Of a stretch of 64,000 bases of DNA, positions 35,230 through 45,953 are shown piece after piece. The translations under genes were made by a program, and so were the position numbers. Location of the stretch: positions 482,001 through 546,000 of the forward strand of contig BROG01000292.1 of assembly GCA_030159075.1 (NCBI GenBank), in the 5' to 3' direction. Under the pieces are notes generated by a model that was not told where the DNA came from, searched no databases, and saw only the letters and a program-made list of their open reading frames with translations. The stretch comes from Atrina japonica (taxonomy: Eukaryota; Mollusca; Bivalvia; Pterioida; Pinnidae). Numbering within the stretch: the stretch's first letter is position 1; each line of letters starts with the position of its first letter.

Positions 35230-38200
35230 TACATGTATAACTACGTTTGTGAAACTGTACACAAAAGAAGTAAACATAATTTGAAACATAGTAACACTGA
35301 ATCTGTGCTCTTTTTTGTAGTTGAACTGATGGGATCAATGTCTAATTTTGGGATTTCACTTGGTTTCCCTGCTGGAATGATGTGTGAACGATTTGGTGCA
35401 AGATGGACATCTTTGGTAGCTCTTCTAATTGCTGCACTTGGATTTATGCTATTGTACAGTACAACATTAATGCAGACATATTACCACTCCAAGGCATGGC
35501 TGCAGTATATTTACTTTTTCATTTCCGGTAAGAATAAGTCTGGCAAGTATCATCTGACAAAATAGTATATATCTGAACCATTTGTCAGTTTGACTGGAGT
35601 AATGTAAATAATAGTTATCTTCATAATGTTATTTCTACGACATGTACTACATTTGGAGGTGTCATTTCACCACTGGTAATAGACTTATTGTGACATTTCA
35701 TTATTGGTATTAATCCTACCATGTTATGTCAACATTGATATTAGTCTTACCATGTTAAGTCAGCATTGGTATTAGTCTTACCGCGTTATGTCAACATTGG
35801 TATTAATCTTACCATGTTAAGTCAGCATTGGTATTAGTCTTACCGTGTCATGTCAGCATCGGTATTAGTCTTACCGCGTTATGTCAATATTGGTATTAGT
35901 CTTACCATGTTAAGTCAGCATTGGTATTAGTCTTACCGTGTTATGTCAACATTGGTATTAGTCTTACCATGTTGTGTCAGCATTGGTATTAGTCTTACCG
36001 TGTTATGTCAGCATTGGTATTAGTCTTACCGTGTTATGTCAACATTTGTATTAGTCTTACCATGTTGTGTCAGCATTAATATAAGTTTAACCGTGTTATG
36101 TCAGCATTGGTATTAGTCTTACCGTGTTATGTCAGCATTGGTATTAGTCTTACCGTGTTATGTCAACATTTGTATTAGTCTTACCATGTTGTGTCAGCAT
36201 TGATATTAGTCTTACCGTGTTATTTCAACATTGGTATTAGTTTTACCGTGTTATGTCAGCATTTGCATCAGTCCTACCGTATAATATCATCATTGGCATT
36301 AGCTCTGCCGTGTTTTCAGCATTGGTATTAATCTTACTCTGCCATTACATAATTGGTATCAGTCTTAATTTGTCATTTAGGCATTGGTGTAGGCCCTACT
36401 TTGTAATGTCAGCATTGGTATCAGTCCTACAGTGTCATTTCAGTACTACTGTAACATTACGGCATTGGTATCAGTCCTACCGTGTCATTTCAGTACTACT
36501 GTAACATTACGGCATTGGTATCAGTCCTACCGTGTCATGTCAGCATTGGTATCAGTCCTACCGTGTCATGTCAGCATTGGTATCAGTCCTACCGTGTCTT
36601 GTCAGCATTGGTATCATTCCTACCATATCATTTCAGCATTTGTATCAGTCCTACCATATCATTTCAGCATCGGTATCGGTTGTGCCGTGTCAGTCATACC
36701 GTGTAATGTTAGCAGTGGTGTCAATCATACTGTACCTTTTCAGGATTGATATGGATACTACAGTGTCATTGCAGAATTGGTATCTGTGCTACCAAGGCAT
36801 TAAACATTGGTATCAGGCATACCGTGACATTACGACATTGGTATCAGTCCTACCGTTCCATTTCAGTGCTGAGTCCTAAAGTGTAAAGTTAGCATTGGTG
36901 TCAGTCCAACCGTGTCACGTCAGCATTGGTGTCAGTTCATCTGTGTTATGTCAGCATTGGTATCAATCTTACCGTGTCATATCAGCATTGATATCAGTTC
37001 CACAGCATCATTTTAGCATCATTATCAGTTGTGCCGTGTCATTTAAGTATTTGTGTCAGTCATATCGTGTCATGTTAGCATTGGTGTCAATACTACTGTA
37101 CATTTTCAGGATTGGTATGAATACTACCGTGTCATTGCAGAATTTGTATCAGTTCTACCAGGTCATTAAAACATTGGTATCAGTCCTACCAAGTCATTAA
37201 ACATTGGTATCAGTCCTACCAAGTCATTAAACATTGGTATCAGTCCTACCAAGTCATTAAACATTGGTATCAGTCCTACCAAGTCATTGCAGAATTAGTA
37301 TCAGTCCTACCAAGTCATTAAACATTGGTATCAGTCCTACCAAGTCATTAAACATTGGTATCAGTCCTACCAAGTCATTGCAGAATTAGTATCAGTCCTA
37401 CTAAGTCATTAAACATTGGTATCAGTCCTACTGTGTCATTATTATCAGTTCTACCAGGTTATTTAACATTGATGTGTCATTTCAGCACTGAATCCCACCG
37501 TGTCATGTTAGCATTTGTATCAGTGCTACAATGCCATTACAGCACTGGTATTAGAAGCATCATTTTGTATGTCTCAATATATTTAGGTCACGAAAACAGT
37601 ATCTAAAATCTAAATAGAAGTATAACAGCCTATAAAAGATAGCTTCATGTGTAGTTATTGTAAATATAATAGTATAACAGCTGTAAAAGACAGCTTCATA
37701 CGTAGTTGATATAAATCATCTTTTTATTTTTCAGGATTTGGTGCTAATTTTATGTATATGGCCAGTCTAAGGACGGGTATGAACAATTTTCACCCTAAGC
37801 ATAGAGGAAAAGTCGTGGCTCTTTTGGATGCCTCCTTCAGTGCGGGACCTGCATTGTTTGCATCACTATATGGGACGGTGTATGTGAAAGGACACACAAA
37901 AGACGAGCAAAATCAAAATCTTGGTGGTTTTTATTTTATGTCCGCTATTGTTTTCGTTGTATCTGGGTTCCTTGGGATGTTTTTCTTACGAGAAGTTTCG
38001 ATTGATGTTAGTGAAATGGATGATGAAATAAATGTTCAAGCAAATAACTACAGTGGCATCGAAAACAGCAATAATCTACCTGTAAATTCAAAGAGAGTAT
38101 CCGTAACAGGAAAACAGTTATTTTTCCGTTTCGATTTTCACTACCTTTTCTGGTGCTTTATATTCTGTGCAGGACTTCAACTGATGTTTCAAAACAACCA

Positions 38201-38738
38201 GGGAACGTATCTAAAGTCATATGATTTAGAGAACTATACAACTTTTTTCACAACAATGAATCCTATAGCAGGGGTTGTGTCCAAATTGTTCGCTGGATTT
38301 TTTTCCGATGCTATCGTGGAAAAAGTACCTAGATCAGCTGTATTGCTGGGGTTTAACACGATTCAAACTATCATTTTGTTGATTTCAGTCTTTTTCGCAA
38401 ATAACATGACTGTTTTTACGATTTTAGACATCATAATCGGACTTGCAAATGGGGCACTTTGGTGTTTAACGCCAACAATGGTTAGCGAGATTTATGGCAT
38501 GCAGTATTTTGCACGCAATTGGGGGTGTATAATGCTTGGTAATGCGTTTGGTGGATTAGTTATTCAAGAAATATTTGGATGGATTTATGATAGCAGTATT
38601 GATATCAAAGGGTCAACAGACTGTACAGGTCTGCATTGTTTTACATGGAGCTTTATAATGGCGACAGTGTTAAGTATGTGTTCTGTGATTTTTAACTTAG
38701 GTTTACTTCAGGGGAAAATTGATGAGAAGAAGAACTGA
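29849..38738 (+). CDS. NFD4-like/nodulin-like MFS transporter, gene B (3 exons)
   Basis: Paralogue of gene A, same architecture. Exons 29849-29984, 35321-35527 and 37735-38738, all with GT-AG introns in phase 1; 448 residues. It is two residues shorter than A because one DI pair of the N-terminus (MDIDIST versus MDIST) is missing. The motif-A segment CERFGAR and the C-terminal CTGLHCF block are intact. About a dozen substitutions separate exon 3 from that of A, mostly conservative and in membrane segments. Intron 1 is 5.3 kb, against 239 bp in A, because of the gypsy insertion at 30045-35073. The splice sites are untouched, so the gene could still be expressed, though the antisense LTR element may disturb transcription. 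Substrate unknown. Confidence 0.82.
30045..30236 (-). repeat. 3' LTR of the gypsy element
   Basis: 192 bp, about 90 percent like the other LTR by eye, preceded on minus by the polypurine tract. Confidence 0.9.
30623..31436 (-). pseudogene. Gypsy integrase core and C-terminus
   Basis: The core shows SVLRLDNGLQYSS and NERTSPYFQSSNGKAERAVQ, giving the second Asp and the Glu of the DDE triad, followed by LLMGRRPRNSLP. An overlapping frame (30623-30940) carries the basic C-terminal part ending in YRRNSVHLQKT. Two frames are needed, so at least one frameshift is present. Confidence 0.85.
31437..31760 (-). pseudogene. Gypsy integrase zinc-binding N-terminus
   Basis: HKSHLGIFKSK, YWPCMN and CSKCAEYQKK show the HHCC-type zinc finger of Ty3 integrases. 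It ends in a stop near 31437, before the core domain. Confidence 0.8.
31774..32085 (-). pseudogene. Gypsy RNase H, C-terminal half
   Basis: YSDHKPLEIIF, RIQRMMIELQWYD and YISDILSRAY are the last conserved RNase H blocks. The N-terminal half and the RT palm are missing; Naiad sequence starts at 32086. Confidence 0.85.
32086..33245 (-). mobile_element. Naiad RT fragment inside the gypsy element
   Basis: Minus-strand RT region closely matching 13.8-14.9 kb: VLVPADKASNNIVF, WIPKLHKTPY, YDLSTLY, then a frameshift near 32455 and YIDDVLSINN near 32260. It keeps residues between RIRKL and FNDPEV (32.2-33.24 kb) that the 13.8-kb copy has lost. Both ends abut gypsy sequence, with about 750 bp of gypsy RT and RNase H coding sequence missing at the junction. 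No target-site duplication was found. Confidence 0.88.
33246..33490 (-). pseudogene. Gypsy RT N-terminal segment
   Basis: Minus reading: KPRAIEKLQEMEINGYI, STEWVSCMAVSLK, LRICIDPRDLNKAIKREHHP. This is the start of a Ty3 RT; it stops right after, at the Naiad junction (TIE then a stop). Confidence 0.85.
33491..34012 (-). pseudogene. Gypsy protease
   Basis: VLCIKDNGAKTSIL carries DNGA where aspartic proteases usually have DSGA or DTGA. It is followed by the ENIISGDSAMGLGLI block typical of these proteases. One long frame is open. Confidence 0.75.
34013..34870 (-). pseudogene. Gypsy gag with zinc knuckle
   Basis: Three overlapping frames: the N-terminal part (WQRFQQHVGFMF), a capsid-like part (KLARFKLHQRTQNESETFDN, then RDDVLIDPIIFGVR) and a nucleocapsid part with CKNCGTQHKHGSC and CNYCKKYNHWKKVCH. 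At least two frameshifts separate them. Confidence 0.82.
34877..35073 (-). repeat. 5' LTR of the gypsy element
   Basis: 197 bp. On minus the sequence just after it, TAGTGTCAGAAG, is the place for a primer-binding site; I cannot assign a tRNA. Confidence 0.9.
35168..35224. repeat. (CT)n microsatellite in intron 1 of gene B
   Basis: About 27 CT units upstream of the exon 2 acceptor, expanded relative to gene A (6106-6134). Confidence 0.95.
35655..37560. repeat. 31-bp minisatellite in intron 2 of gene B
   Basis: Copies of CAGCATTGGTATCAGTCCTA plus CCGTGTCATGT, exact period 31 at 36541-36572. Sub-blocks have homogenised locally: a TTAGTCTTACC variant at 35700-36240 and an AAGTCATTAAACATT variant at 37150-37420. 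Twice the length of the array in gene A. Confidence 0.95.
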
Positions 38739-41080
38739 AAATTAATCTTAATCTATTTAACACTCTCTTCATTATTTTTTGTACTGAAAACAAAACGTTT
38801 TATCCAATTGATAACTTGCATATCATTTTGCTGTGACCGCTCGACATGGAATCCGTACTATCTAGTTTGTGTCAGTTAAACAGTTCTTCGCCAGATACTG
38901 AAAAATACTATGTATGTAGGTTTAAGTGAAATCACAATGATGACAAACTCCAGATAATACAAATTACGAGAACAAAATGAAATGAACTGTTTCAACACTC
39001 ATTAATGCGGTTTTGTCGTCGCAATGTGGATCCAATGGCGTAAAACATTAATACATTGTACTTATAAAATGGTTTTGGTGCAAATAATCTTAGTTTTTCT
39101 CAAATAAACTAGTTTTTTTTCACAAGAAAAAACTAGATTTGACTATTTTGGCTATATTGACGCAGTTAAACTTAGGTTTTCTCAAGTTATTGTGCATTAC
39201 TGATAAAAACTAGGTAAATTTGAGGGTAAACAAGATTTAATCGAGATAAACTAAACTAAACTCATTAATGTTATTTTACGAAACCATGCAGGAAGATTAT
39301 TCTATGATACAATTATACCACATGTTATATTAGTCCATTACCCAAATCTTGCCTGTGTTATGAATTTTACCACAATCATACCACACCTTAACAATTACAT
39401 TTGTATCTATGTCAATTATCACTCTTGATGTTACTGGACACCCATTAAATTTCAATATGGAGGCTGAAGCCGATAAATCCCGAGATGATATATATCAGTT
39501 CCCTGAAGAGGACTTCGAAAAATGCGTGATTTTGTTTTCGGTACGGCAGTATGGTATAGATGACGTAAGTTTGCCACTATATCGTGTAAATATGCAAATT
39601 TTGATTATAAATATAAAATATATCAATCATCATAGGTTTTGTTAATGCTCCATTGACTAGTAATATACAGTAGTACCACTAAAATAAATAGTTTACCCCG
39701 AAAAATAAAAATATTGTATTTTCTAGCGCACATACATGGTACGTCAAAACCACATTCAGTTTTTTTTAGTAAACTGGGTACATTGTTATCGGGTTTTCAA
39801 CTCCATTTCACTGGTTTGTTGGGTGTGGTGTAAAACAACATTTGAATTCAAATTTTGAATTTTCTCAGTTAAACTTATGTTAATATGAGAGAAATTACGT
39901 TTAACTGGAGAAAAAAACAAGTTTTCATAACATCCTTTATTTTTTATAAAGGAATACGTTTGTAGGATTGCATCCAGGAAATATAAATTGCGACGCCAAA
40001 ATCACGAACTTGCATTAACTGAAAAAACTAGGTTTTGCAGCATGCGTTATTCTTGAACACTTTTGTAAAATATAGTCACCTGATATACATAACTGATATT
40101 GAAGTACTAGAATGATTTTGTTTTGTTGGTTAGTTGTTGTGTGTTGTTATGGATTTTAATCTCAACAGAATATGAACCTGGTAAGAATTTATCTATAATT
40201 TATACCCGTATCAACCACCTAAGTATATATCTATTTGTTCTATTTATAGTAACAGCCGAAATGTTGGTTGACCGTAAAGCTTGACAATCTCAATGTTGAA
40301 ATTTCATATTATGTTTTATATTATATATGCCTGACGCTTGAAAACGACACACGGACGACGGGCACAAGGTAATGGTTATAGGTTACATGGCCCTTTATCC
40401 AGTAAGTCATATGACGTTTAATAATTTCCATATTCAAGGATACATACATCGATATATCAATATACAATGGACGTGATATCTCAGCTTGTCAACTACAACA
40501 CAATATGTAACATCATTGTAAATATTAACAGTGTACGACATATTTCATTTAATATTTCATTCATTTTGAAGATATTGTGTTACACAAGTTCATGATCACT
40601 TCTTAATCAGTAGAAAATCTGTTGTACTTATAGAACGTACTTGTGTTCTCAATATCAGACTAATAAAGGACAATGGAATCGCTTTGTTTTATAGATGTTT
40701 TACATTTCCTCATGAATTTTAAACATACATGTGTACTGAAATATAGAAATATATTTCTCCCACCTTGGACAGGTTATCTACCGTTTAAACTAGCCACAAT
40801 TCCTCCGTCCAAACATAAGATGTAGAGAAGCTACAGGCACTATGTGATGAAAATGCAGTGCAATATACCTTGCGTCAGATTAAAAATTTACGTGCATAAA
40901 CATCTGCTTGAATAACTGGAAGGGGAATCTCCACCCTTGTGGTAAGAATCTGAAAGGCAAATCCGCGGGGCACCATGGGATTGTTACTACTCTTGGATTC
41001 CGTATCCATTCCACACACATGTAAGATTCTGTAATTGATTTGCCACACGTCTTGACTTGTGATACAGACTGACGTCAATG
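38739..41080. other. Intergenic, mostly unassigned; AACTAG-rich segments
   Basis: 38739-38935 is the gene B 3' flank. 39040-39250 and 39720-40050 contain scattered AAACTAG/AACTTAGGTTT/GTTTAACTGGAG motifs also found at 55.3-55.8 kb. A frame at 39409-39645 followed by a plausible donor (GATGAC/GTAAGT at 39565) could be an exon of something, but nothing in it is recognisable. The rest shows nothing. Confidence 0.4.
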
Positions 41081-41084
41081 CAGT

Positions 41085-41855
41085 TCACGCTACTTTTACC
41101 ACTTCACCACTACCACGAGACATCTACCACTATACCACTGCTACCATTAGACCACTACCACTTGAACACTACCACACAACCACTACCAATAAACCACTAC
41201 CAGAAGACCACTATCTACTATACCACTGACACTAAACCACTACCACTAGACCAGTGCCTCTAGATCACGACCAATACCAGAAAACAATTATCACAAAACA
41301 ACTACCAGTAGACCACTACTACTACACCTACTCCACTAGACCACTACCAATACCACCAGACAACTACTATGTTACAACTACCACGAGACCACAACCACTA
41401 GACCACAATCACTAGACCATTACCACAACTACCACTAGACAAGGAACACGAGACCACTGCCACTACACCACTACAATTAAATACCTACCACCACAGCTAA
41501 ACAACTACCACTAGACAACTGCCACTAGGTACCTACCACGAGACTATTGTTACCATTAGACCATTATCACTACCACTAGGCTTTTACACCTAGACCACTA
41601 TCATTAGACCACTAGCACTCGACCACTACCACGAGCATCTACCACTAGATCAAAATCATGAGACAACTATCACTAGACCACCAATAGCGTAAAACAACTA
41701 CCACTAGACTACTGCCTCTACCATTAGACTACTACCAAGAGGCCACTTCCACTAGACCACTACCACTAAACCACTACCAATACAACTAGACCACTAACAC
41801 TAGACCATTACCACTAGACTACTACCACTTGACCACTATCACTAGATCACTGTAG
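41085..41855. repeat. Second CCACTA satellite block
   Basis: Same motif as 18576-21697 (CCACTACCACTAGA with variants), more diverged and without visible higher-order units. Confidence 0.92.
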
Positions 41856-42076
41856 GCAGGTTAGTTGAATGTAAATGTTTCATAGTTGTACGTAATCGAA
41901 ATAAAAACATCAAAATTATTTATTTGGTTCGTAATGTAAAATATAGACAACGCATTTAATGAATGTTTATTTCCATGTCTTCATAATTGATAGGATGTTT
42001 AATGATAAATAATCGGAGATGTATTCTTCTATGTATGTATGTATTCTTCCGGACATGTAATATACTCCTTTTTTCT

Positions 42077-42231
42077 CGGGATTTACTATACTTTTGGATT
42101 TGTTAATTGGTCTTGTGTGAAACCCATTTAACGTCAGAAAATGTGCATCTTTATAAACTAGAACTGATGAAGTCTAATTAACAGAAATGATCGTCCCAAG
42201 CATTATATCTTTGGTATTATGTTTACAATAT
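42077..42231 (+). repeat. Degenerate retrozyme-like monomer
   Basis: Aligns from the ATACTTTTxGA block to TTTGGTATTATGTTTACAAT. CTGATGAAGTCTAATTAACA is kept at 42163-42182, but GAAAT replaces GAAAC and the stem I strands (CTAGAA / CCAAGC) no longer pair, so it is inactive by inspection. Confidence 0.75.
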
Positions 42232-42640
42232 TTCAAATCATGGAAACTCTTAGGAGAGTAAGACCTGTTATATCACAAAACAGTGACCAGAACTTCAGTA
42301 CTGAAATCTAGAAAATATTAGTGTATTTGATAAAAGGTTTGAAATGTTTGGCGCGCGTTCGTGAACCCGGGGCAGATTGAAAATTTAATACAACTATGTA
42401 CATTTTGTAGTAATTCCATTTAATAACTCATTTGTACTGTTAAAAGCATCTAGATATTTGCTATTGTGATATGATCGACCTTCAATATATTTCTTTTGCC
42501 AGCGATAACCAGTGTTCACTTTGTGTTATCTTAATCACGTGGAATCAGACCCAAACTAGTTTGATTGGATCTAGTTAAGCAAAGGTTATAATTCTGACCT
42601 CTCTTTATGATGTGCCATTTAATATGAAATATTTACAAAT
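42231..42640. repeat. Copy of the 22.15-22.56 kb block
   Basis: Same order of features as 22145-22560, including the AGTGACCAGAA and CCAGCGATAACCAGT segments. Confidence 0.65.
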
Positions 42641-42649
42641 CTTAAACGA

Positions 42650-42925
42650 GATTAACGAACAAGAAGATGCCCAATGGGCCTTAATGACGCTAGCCTGGAC
42701 AACAATGCAGAGGTATAAATTGTGTAAGTTATCAATACCTGATACTATTTGTTTACTTTGAAGATTTTTAAAGATCCCTTTTGAATCCTCTATGGAAAAT
42801 AGCCCGTTTCCATTCCCAAATAATATGTAGCTTAATGTATGGAGGTAGTTCCTGCCAAATACAAAAGATGCTAGTAATAGATGTAGGTCACCCGAGCCTT
42901 TCGCCCATGTGACAAACATATCCAC
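42650..42925 (-). repeat. Partial dispersed repeat (GGCCTTAA / GGTCACCCGAG ends)
   Basis: Starts AAGATGCCCAATGGGCCTTA and ends near GTAGGTCACCCGAG, the reverse of the motif at 27640-27670. A minus-strand frame is open over it, but no domain is recognisable. Confidence 0.4.
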
Positions 42926-43066
42926 TTGTTTCCTTCTTTCACTGTCTCTCTATCTATTAAAGGGGTATTATCTATGTTTACAAAAATATTTCGATATTTT
43001 ATTTCTACTCTTACTTCTTGTACTTGATGTATAATAACACATATTAAGAATTAAGAATTTGTATGC

Positions 43067-43071
<5 letters not shown>

Positions 43072-43105
<34 letters not shown>
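43072..43105. repeat. (TA)n microsatellite
   Basis: About 17 TA units. Confidence 0.95.
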
Positions 43106-43110
<5 letters not shown>

Positions 43111-43254
43111 GTTATTATAACAATCTAAGAATTAAAAAAGGAAAACAAAAATTGAAAAAAGACACAGCTAATGACCTTTTAACAAAGATGTATTGGAAAT
43201 GTTTCAACACAATTATGCACATTTTGTAATAGTTTCGTATAAAAACTTGTACGC

Positions 43255-43520
43255 TGCTAAAATGCATCTAGATATTTGGTATTATGATATTGTCGACCAT
43301 CAATACATCTATTTTGCAAGCGATTACCAGTCTCCATATTGTATGACAGTAACCTCATAACCTCATACTCAAATTAATTTTAATGTTTCTAATTAAGCAA
43401 AAAATCATAATTCTGACTCTCTCGTACTGGTGTGCCAGAAATTTAACGCTTAATGAATACAAATCCAGGCATCAATAGGGTAATTGTTAATAAATCCAGA
43501 TTACTTGATACAAATATTGT
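43255..43520. repeat. Third copy of the 22.15-22.56 kb block (partial)
   Basis: ATGCATCTAGATATTTGGTAT, TTTTGCAAGCGATTACCAGT and the downstream TAATAAATCCAGAT match 22300-22540. It lies next to the pseudogene at 43560, as in the 22.6-kb locus. Confidence 0.65.
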
Positions 43521-43559
43521 ACACAGTAGACAAACAAGGACCTCTGATCAAAAATATAA

Positions 43560-43985
43560 TATCATTTTACTTCTAAAAGTCAACCGAGCCCAGTTTCTTT
43601 TTAAATGTGCATAATTTATACATATCTCTATTATGTAGATGTGACCTTGTGGATACACCGCAGCGCAAAAGCACCATAGCAATACGAAGCAAAAACTCAG
43701 AAGTGCACACATAACATATAACATATAAAACAATGTAATCCGAAACATTCCACTTCGTTGGATTCATATATGCCATTCACGTAGACCAAGCCAAATATCT
43801 CCTGGATAACCATTTTCTATAATCCAATACCAATCATGAACGCTCAATAATTCCTAGCAAAGTATTACATTCCGTAGGATTCACTCATTATCGATCAAGT
43901 CAATGAAAGTTAACTCCATCTCCGATTCCCAAAGCTAAAATATGGTTTTTGGAAAAGAATGTTGCTACAATAAGAATATAAAAAA
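43560..43985 (-). pseudogene. NFD4-like MFS transporter pseudogene (C-terminal part)
   Basis: Minus-strand DNA aligns to exon 3 of gene C. Recognisable are the ALGIGDGV-like segment (near 43930), GLVYVNG (near 43780), FGLHCF (near 43740) and the last membrane segment, broken by stops and small indels. Upstream exons are absent. Sister of the pseudogene at 22619-23150. Confidence 0.8.
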
Positions 43986-44031
43986 TCTCAGATATTGCTT
44001 GGTTGTATTAGACCAACATTACTAAGGTAAA

Positions 44032-44300
44032 TTAACAATGATTGATACATTGTGATATTGATCCATAGAAAACTAAAAAGTAAAGTAAATCAAAATGATA
44101 AGTACCAATTAATAATCGAAACTCAAGTCCATTAGAACACAACGAATTAGATGTGCAAATAGTCTTACATGAAGAACAATTGCGAATCCCAAATGAGATA
44201 GGACCAGGTGTCCGGAAGGAGTCAGCGCACTCTGCTGGCATGCAACATCCGATGCAAATGTTCCATGGGAACCTTTCTAGTTCGATGAACGGGTCAAATG
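44032..44300 (-). mobile_element. Divergent PLE 3' end (copy of 16.57-16.97 kb)
   Basis: Reverse complement matches 16780-16972, including CGTTCATCGAACTAGAAAGG and the CTCCTTCCGGACACCTGGT block. Only the 3' UTR/pseudo-LTR-like part is present. Confidence 0.55.
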
Positions 44301-44493
44301 TGGTGAAAATATAAATTATGAAATAATACCTCTTGATAAATTATTGCGACTCATTTGTTCAATAACCATTGGATACTTTGAACTGACTCAATACTACTAG
44401 GGTTATATTGTGTATATATATTTTGTTAATAATTACAAGTTATCAATAGATCATTATTAATCAATATTATAAACATAATACCAAAGTTATAAT

Positions 44494-44539
44494 GCTCAAG
44501 ACGATATCGTTTCTGTCAATTAGACTTCATCAGTTGAGC
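44494..44539 (-). ncRNA. Hammerhead ribozyme, array unit 1
   Basis: On minus: stem I GCTCAA paired with TTGAGC (6 bp); core CTGATGA; stem II GTC-TAATT-GAC; GAAA; stem III ACG-ATAT-CGT with tetraloop; cleavage triplet GTC just before TTGAGC. One A on each side at the base of stem II would face each other, where most hammerheads have a G-C pair. Confidence 0.85.
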
Positions 44540-44847
44540 TCCAATTTGAAATGTATGTGTATTTTCTAAAGATAAAGTAGTATCATACAAGGCCAATATC
44601 TCTAAAAGTATAGCCGAAATCCGTCTAAGAGTAACCACTGTAAAAACATGACTATCTTAGCTTTAGACAATTTTCTTATTGAAATAGTGTTAACAGTGCC
44701 AAATATTACTTGAGTATAAGATGAACAGCTGGTACCGAAATACCAGGTACTAGGTTTATGTATACCCTCGGGGACTCAAACGGTCCACCAGCAGTGGCAA
44801 CGACCTAGTGGTTATAAATATTATAAACATAATACCAAAGTTATAAT

Positions 44848-44893
44848 GCTCAAGACGATATCGTTTCTGTCAATTAGACTTCATCAGTTGAGC
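44848..44893 (-). ncRNA. Hammerhead ribozyme, array unit 2
   Basis: Identical to unit 1 over all 46 bases. Just outside it, about 12 bases (CCAATTTGAAA...) are deleted relative to the other units. Confidence 0.85.
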
Positions 44894-45191
44894 TATGTGT
44901 ATTTTCTAAAGATAAAGTGGTATAATACAAGGCCAAATAATATCTCTAAAAGTATAGCCGAAATCCGTCTAAGAGTAACCACTGTAAAAAAATGACTATC
45001 TTAGCTTTAGACAATTTTCTAATTTAAATAGTGTTAACAGTGCCAAATATTACTTTAGTATAAGATGAACAGCTGGTACCGAAATACCAGGTACTAGGTT
45101 AATGTATACCCTCGGGGACTCAAACGGTCCACCAACAGTGGCAACGACCTACTGGTTATAAATATTATAAACATAATACCAAAGTTATAAT

Positions 45192-45237
45192 GCTCAAGAC
45201 GATATCGTTTCTGTCAATTAGGCTTCATCAGTTGAGC
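45192..45237 (-). ncRNA. Hammerhead ribozyme, array unit 3
   Basis: As unit 1, with one change in stem II (GCC instead of GTC), which breaks the middle pair of an already short stem. Confidence 0.75.
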
Positions 45238-45548
45238 TCCAATTTGAAAAGTATGTGTATTTTCTAAAGATAAAGTGGTATCATACAAGGCCAAATAATA
45301 TCTCTAAAAGTATAGCCGAAATCCGTCTAAGAGTAACCACTGTAAAAAAATGACTATCTTAGCCTTAGACAATTTTCTAATTTAAATAGTGTTAACAGTG
45401 CCAAATATTACTTTAGTATAATATGAACAGCTGATACCGAAATGCCAGGTACTAGGTTTATGTATACCTCGGGGACTCAAACGGTCCACCAGCAGTGGCA
45501 ACGACCTAGTGGTTATAAATATTATAAACATAATACCAAAGTTATAAT

Positions 45549-45594
45549 GCTCAAGACGATATCGTTTCTGTCAATTAGACTTCATCAGTTGAGC
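45549..45594 (-). ncRNA. Hammerhead ribozyme, array unit 4
   Basis: Identical to unit 1 over all 46 bases. Confidence 0.85.
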
Positions 45595-45907
45595 TCCAAT
45601 TTGAAAAGTATGTGTATTTTCTAAAGATAAAGTGGTATCATACAAGGCCAAATAATATCTCTAAAAGTATAGCCGAAATCCGTCTAAGAGTAACCACTGT
45701 AAAAAAATTGACTATCTTAGCTTTAGACAATTTTCTAATTTAAATAGTGTTAACAGTGCCAAATATTACTTTAGTATAAGATGAACAGCTGGTACCGAAA
45801 TACCAGGTACTAGGTTTATGTATACCCTCGGGTACTCAAACGGTCCACCAGCAGTGGCAACGACCTAGTGGTTATAAATATTATAAACATAATACCAAAG
45901 TTATAAT

Positions 45908-45953
45908 GCTCAAGACGATATTGTTTCTGTCAATTAGACTTCATCAGTTGAGC
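45908..45953 (-). ncRNA. Hammerhead ribozyme, array unit 5
   Basis: As unit 1, with one change in stem III (CAATATCG instead of CGATATCG) that costs a pair. Confidence 0.75.

Larger units (their letters stand above)
23608..38935 (+). repeat. Right unit of the segmental duplication (carries gene B)
   Basis: Partner of 1865-9290. It is longer because of insertions absent from the left unit: a SINE (24321-24582), the cytosine-poor block (24628-26612), different filler at 27.5-29.5 kb, the gypsy element (30045-35073) and a longer intron 2 minisatellite. Confidence 0.85.

Noticed and set aside
39409..39645. Possible first exon (78 codons) with a donor at 39565
   Set aside because: No recognisable domain, no partner exon found and no conservation visible in the window.
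42605..42925. Minus frame of 106 residues
   Set aside because: Overlaps a dispersed repeat and has no domain.
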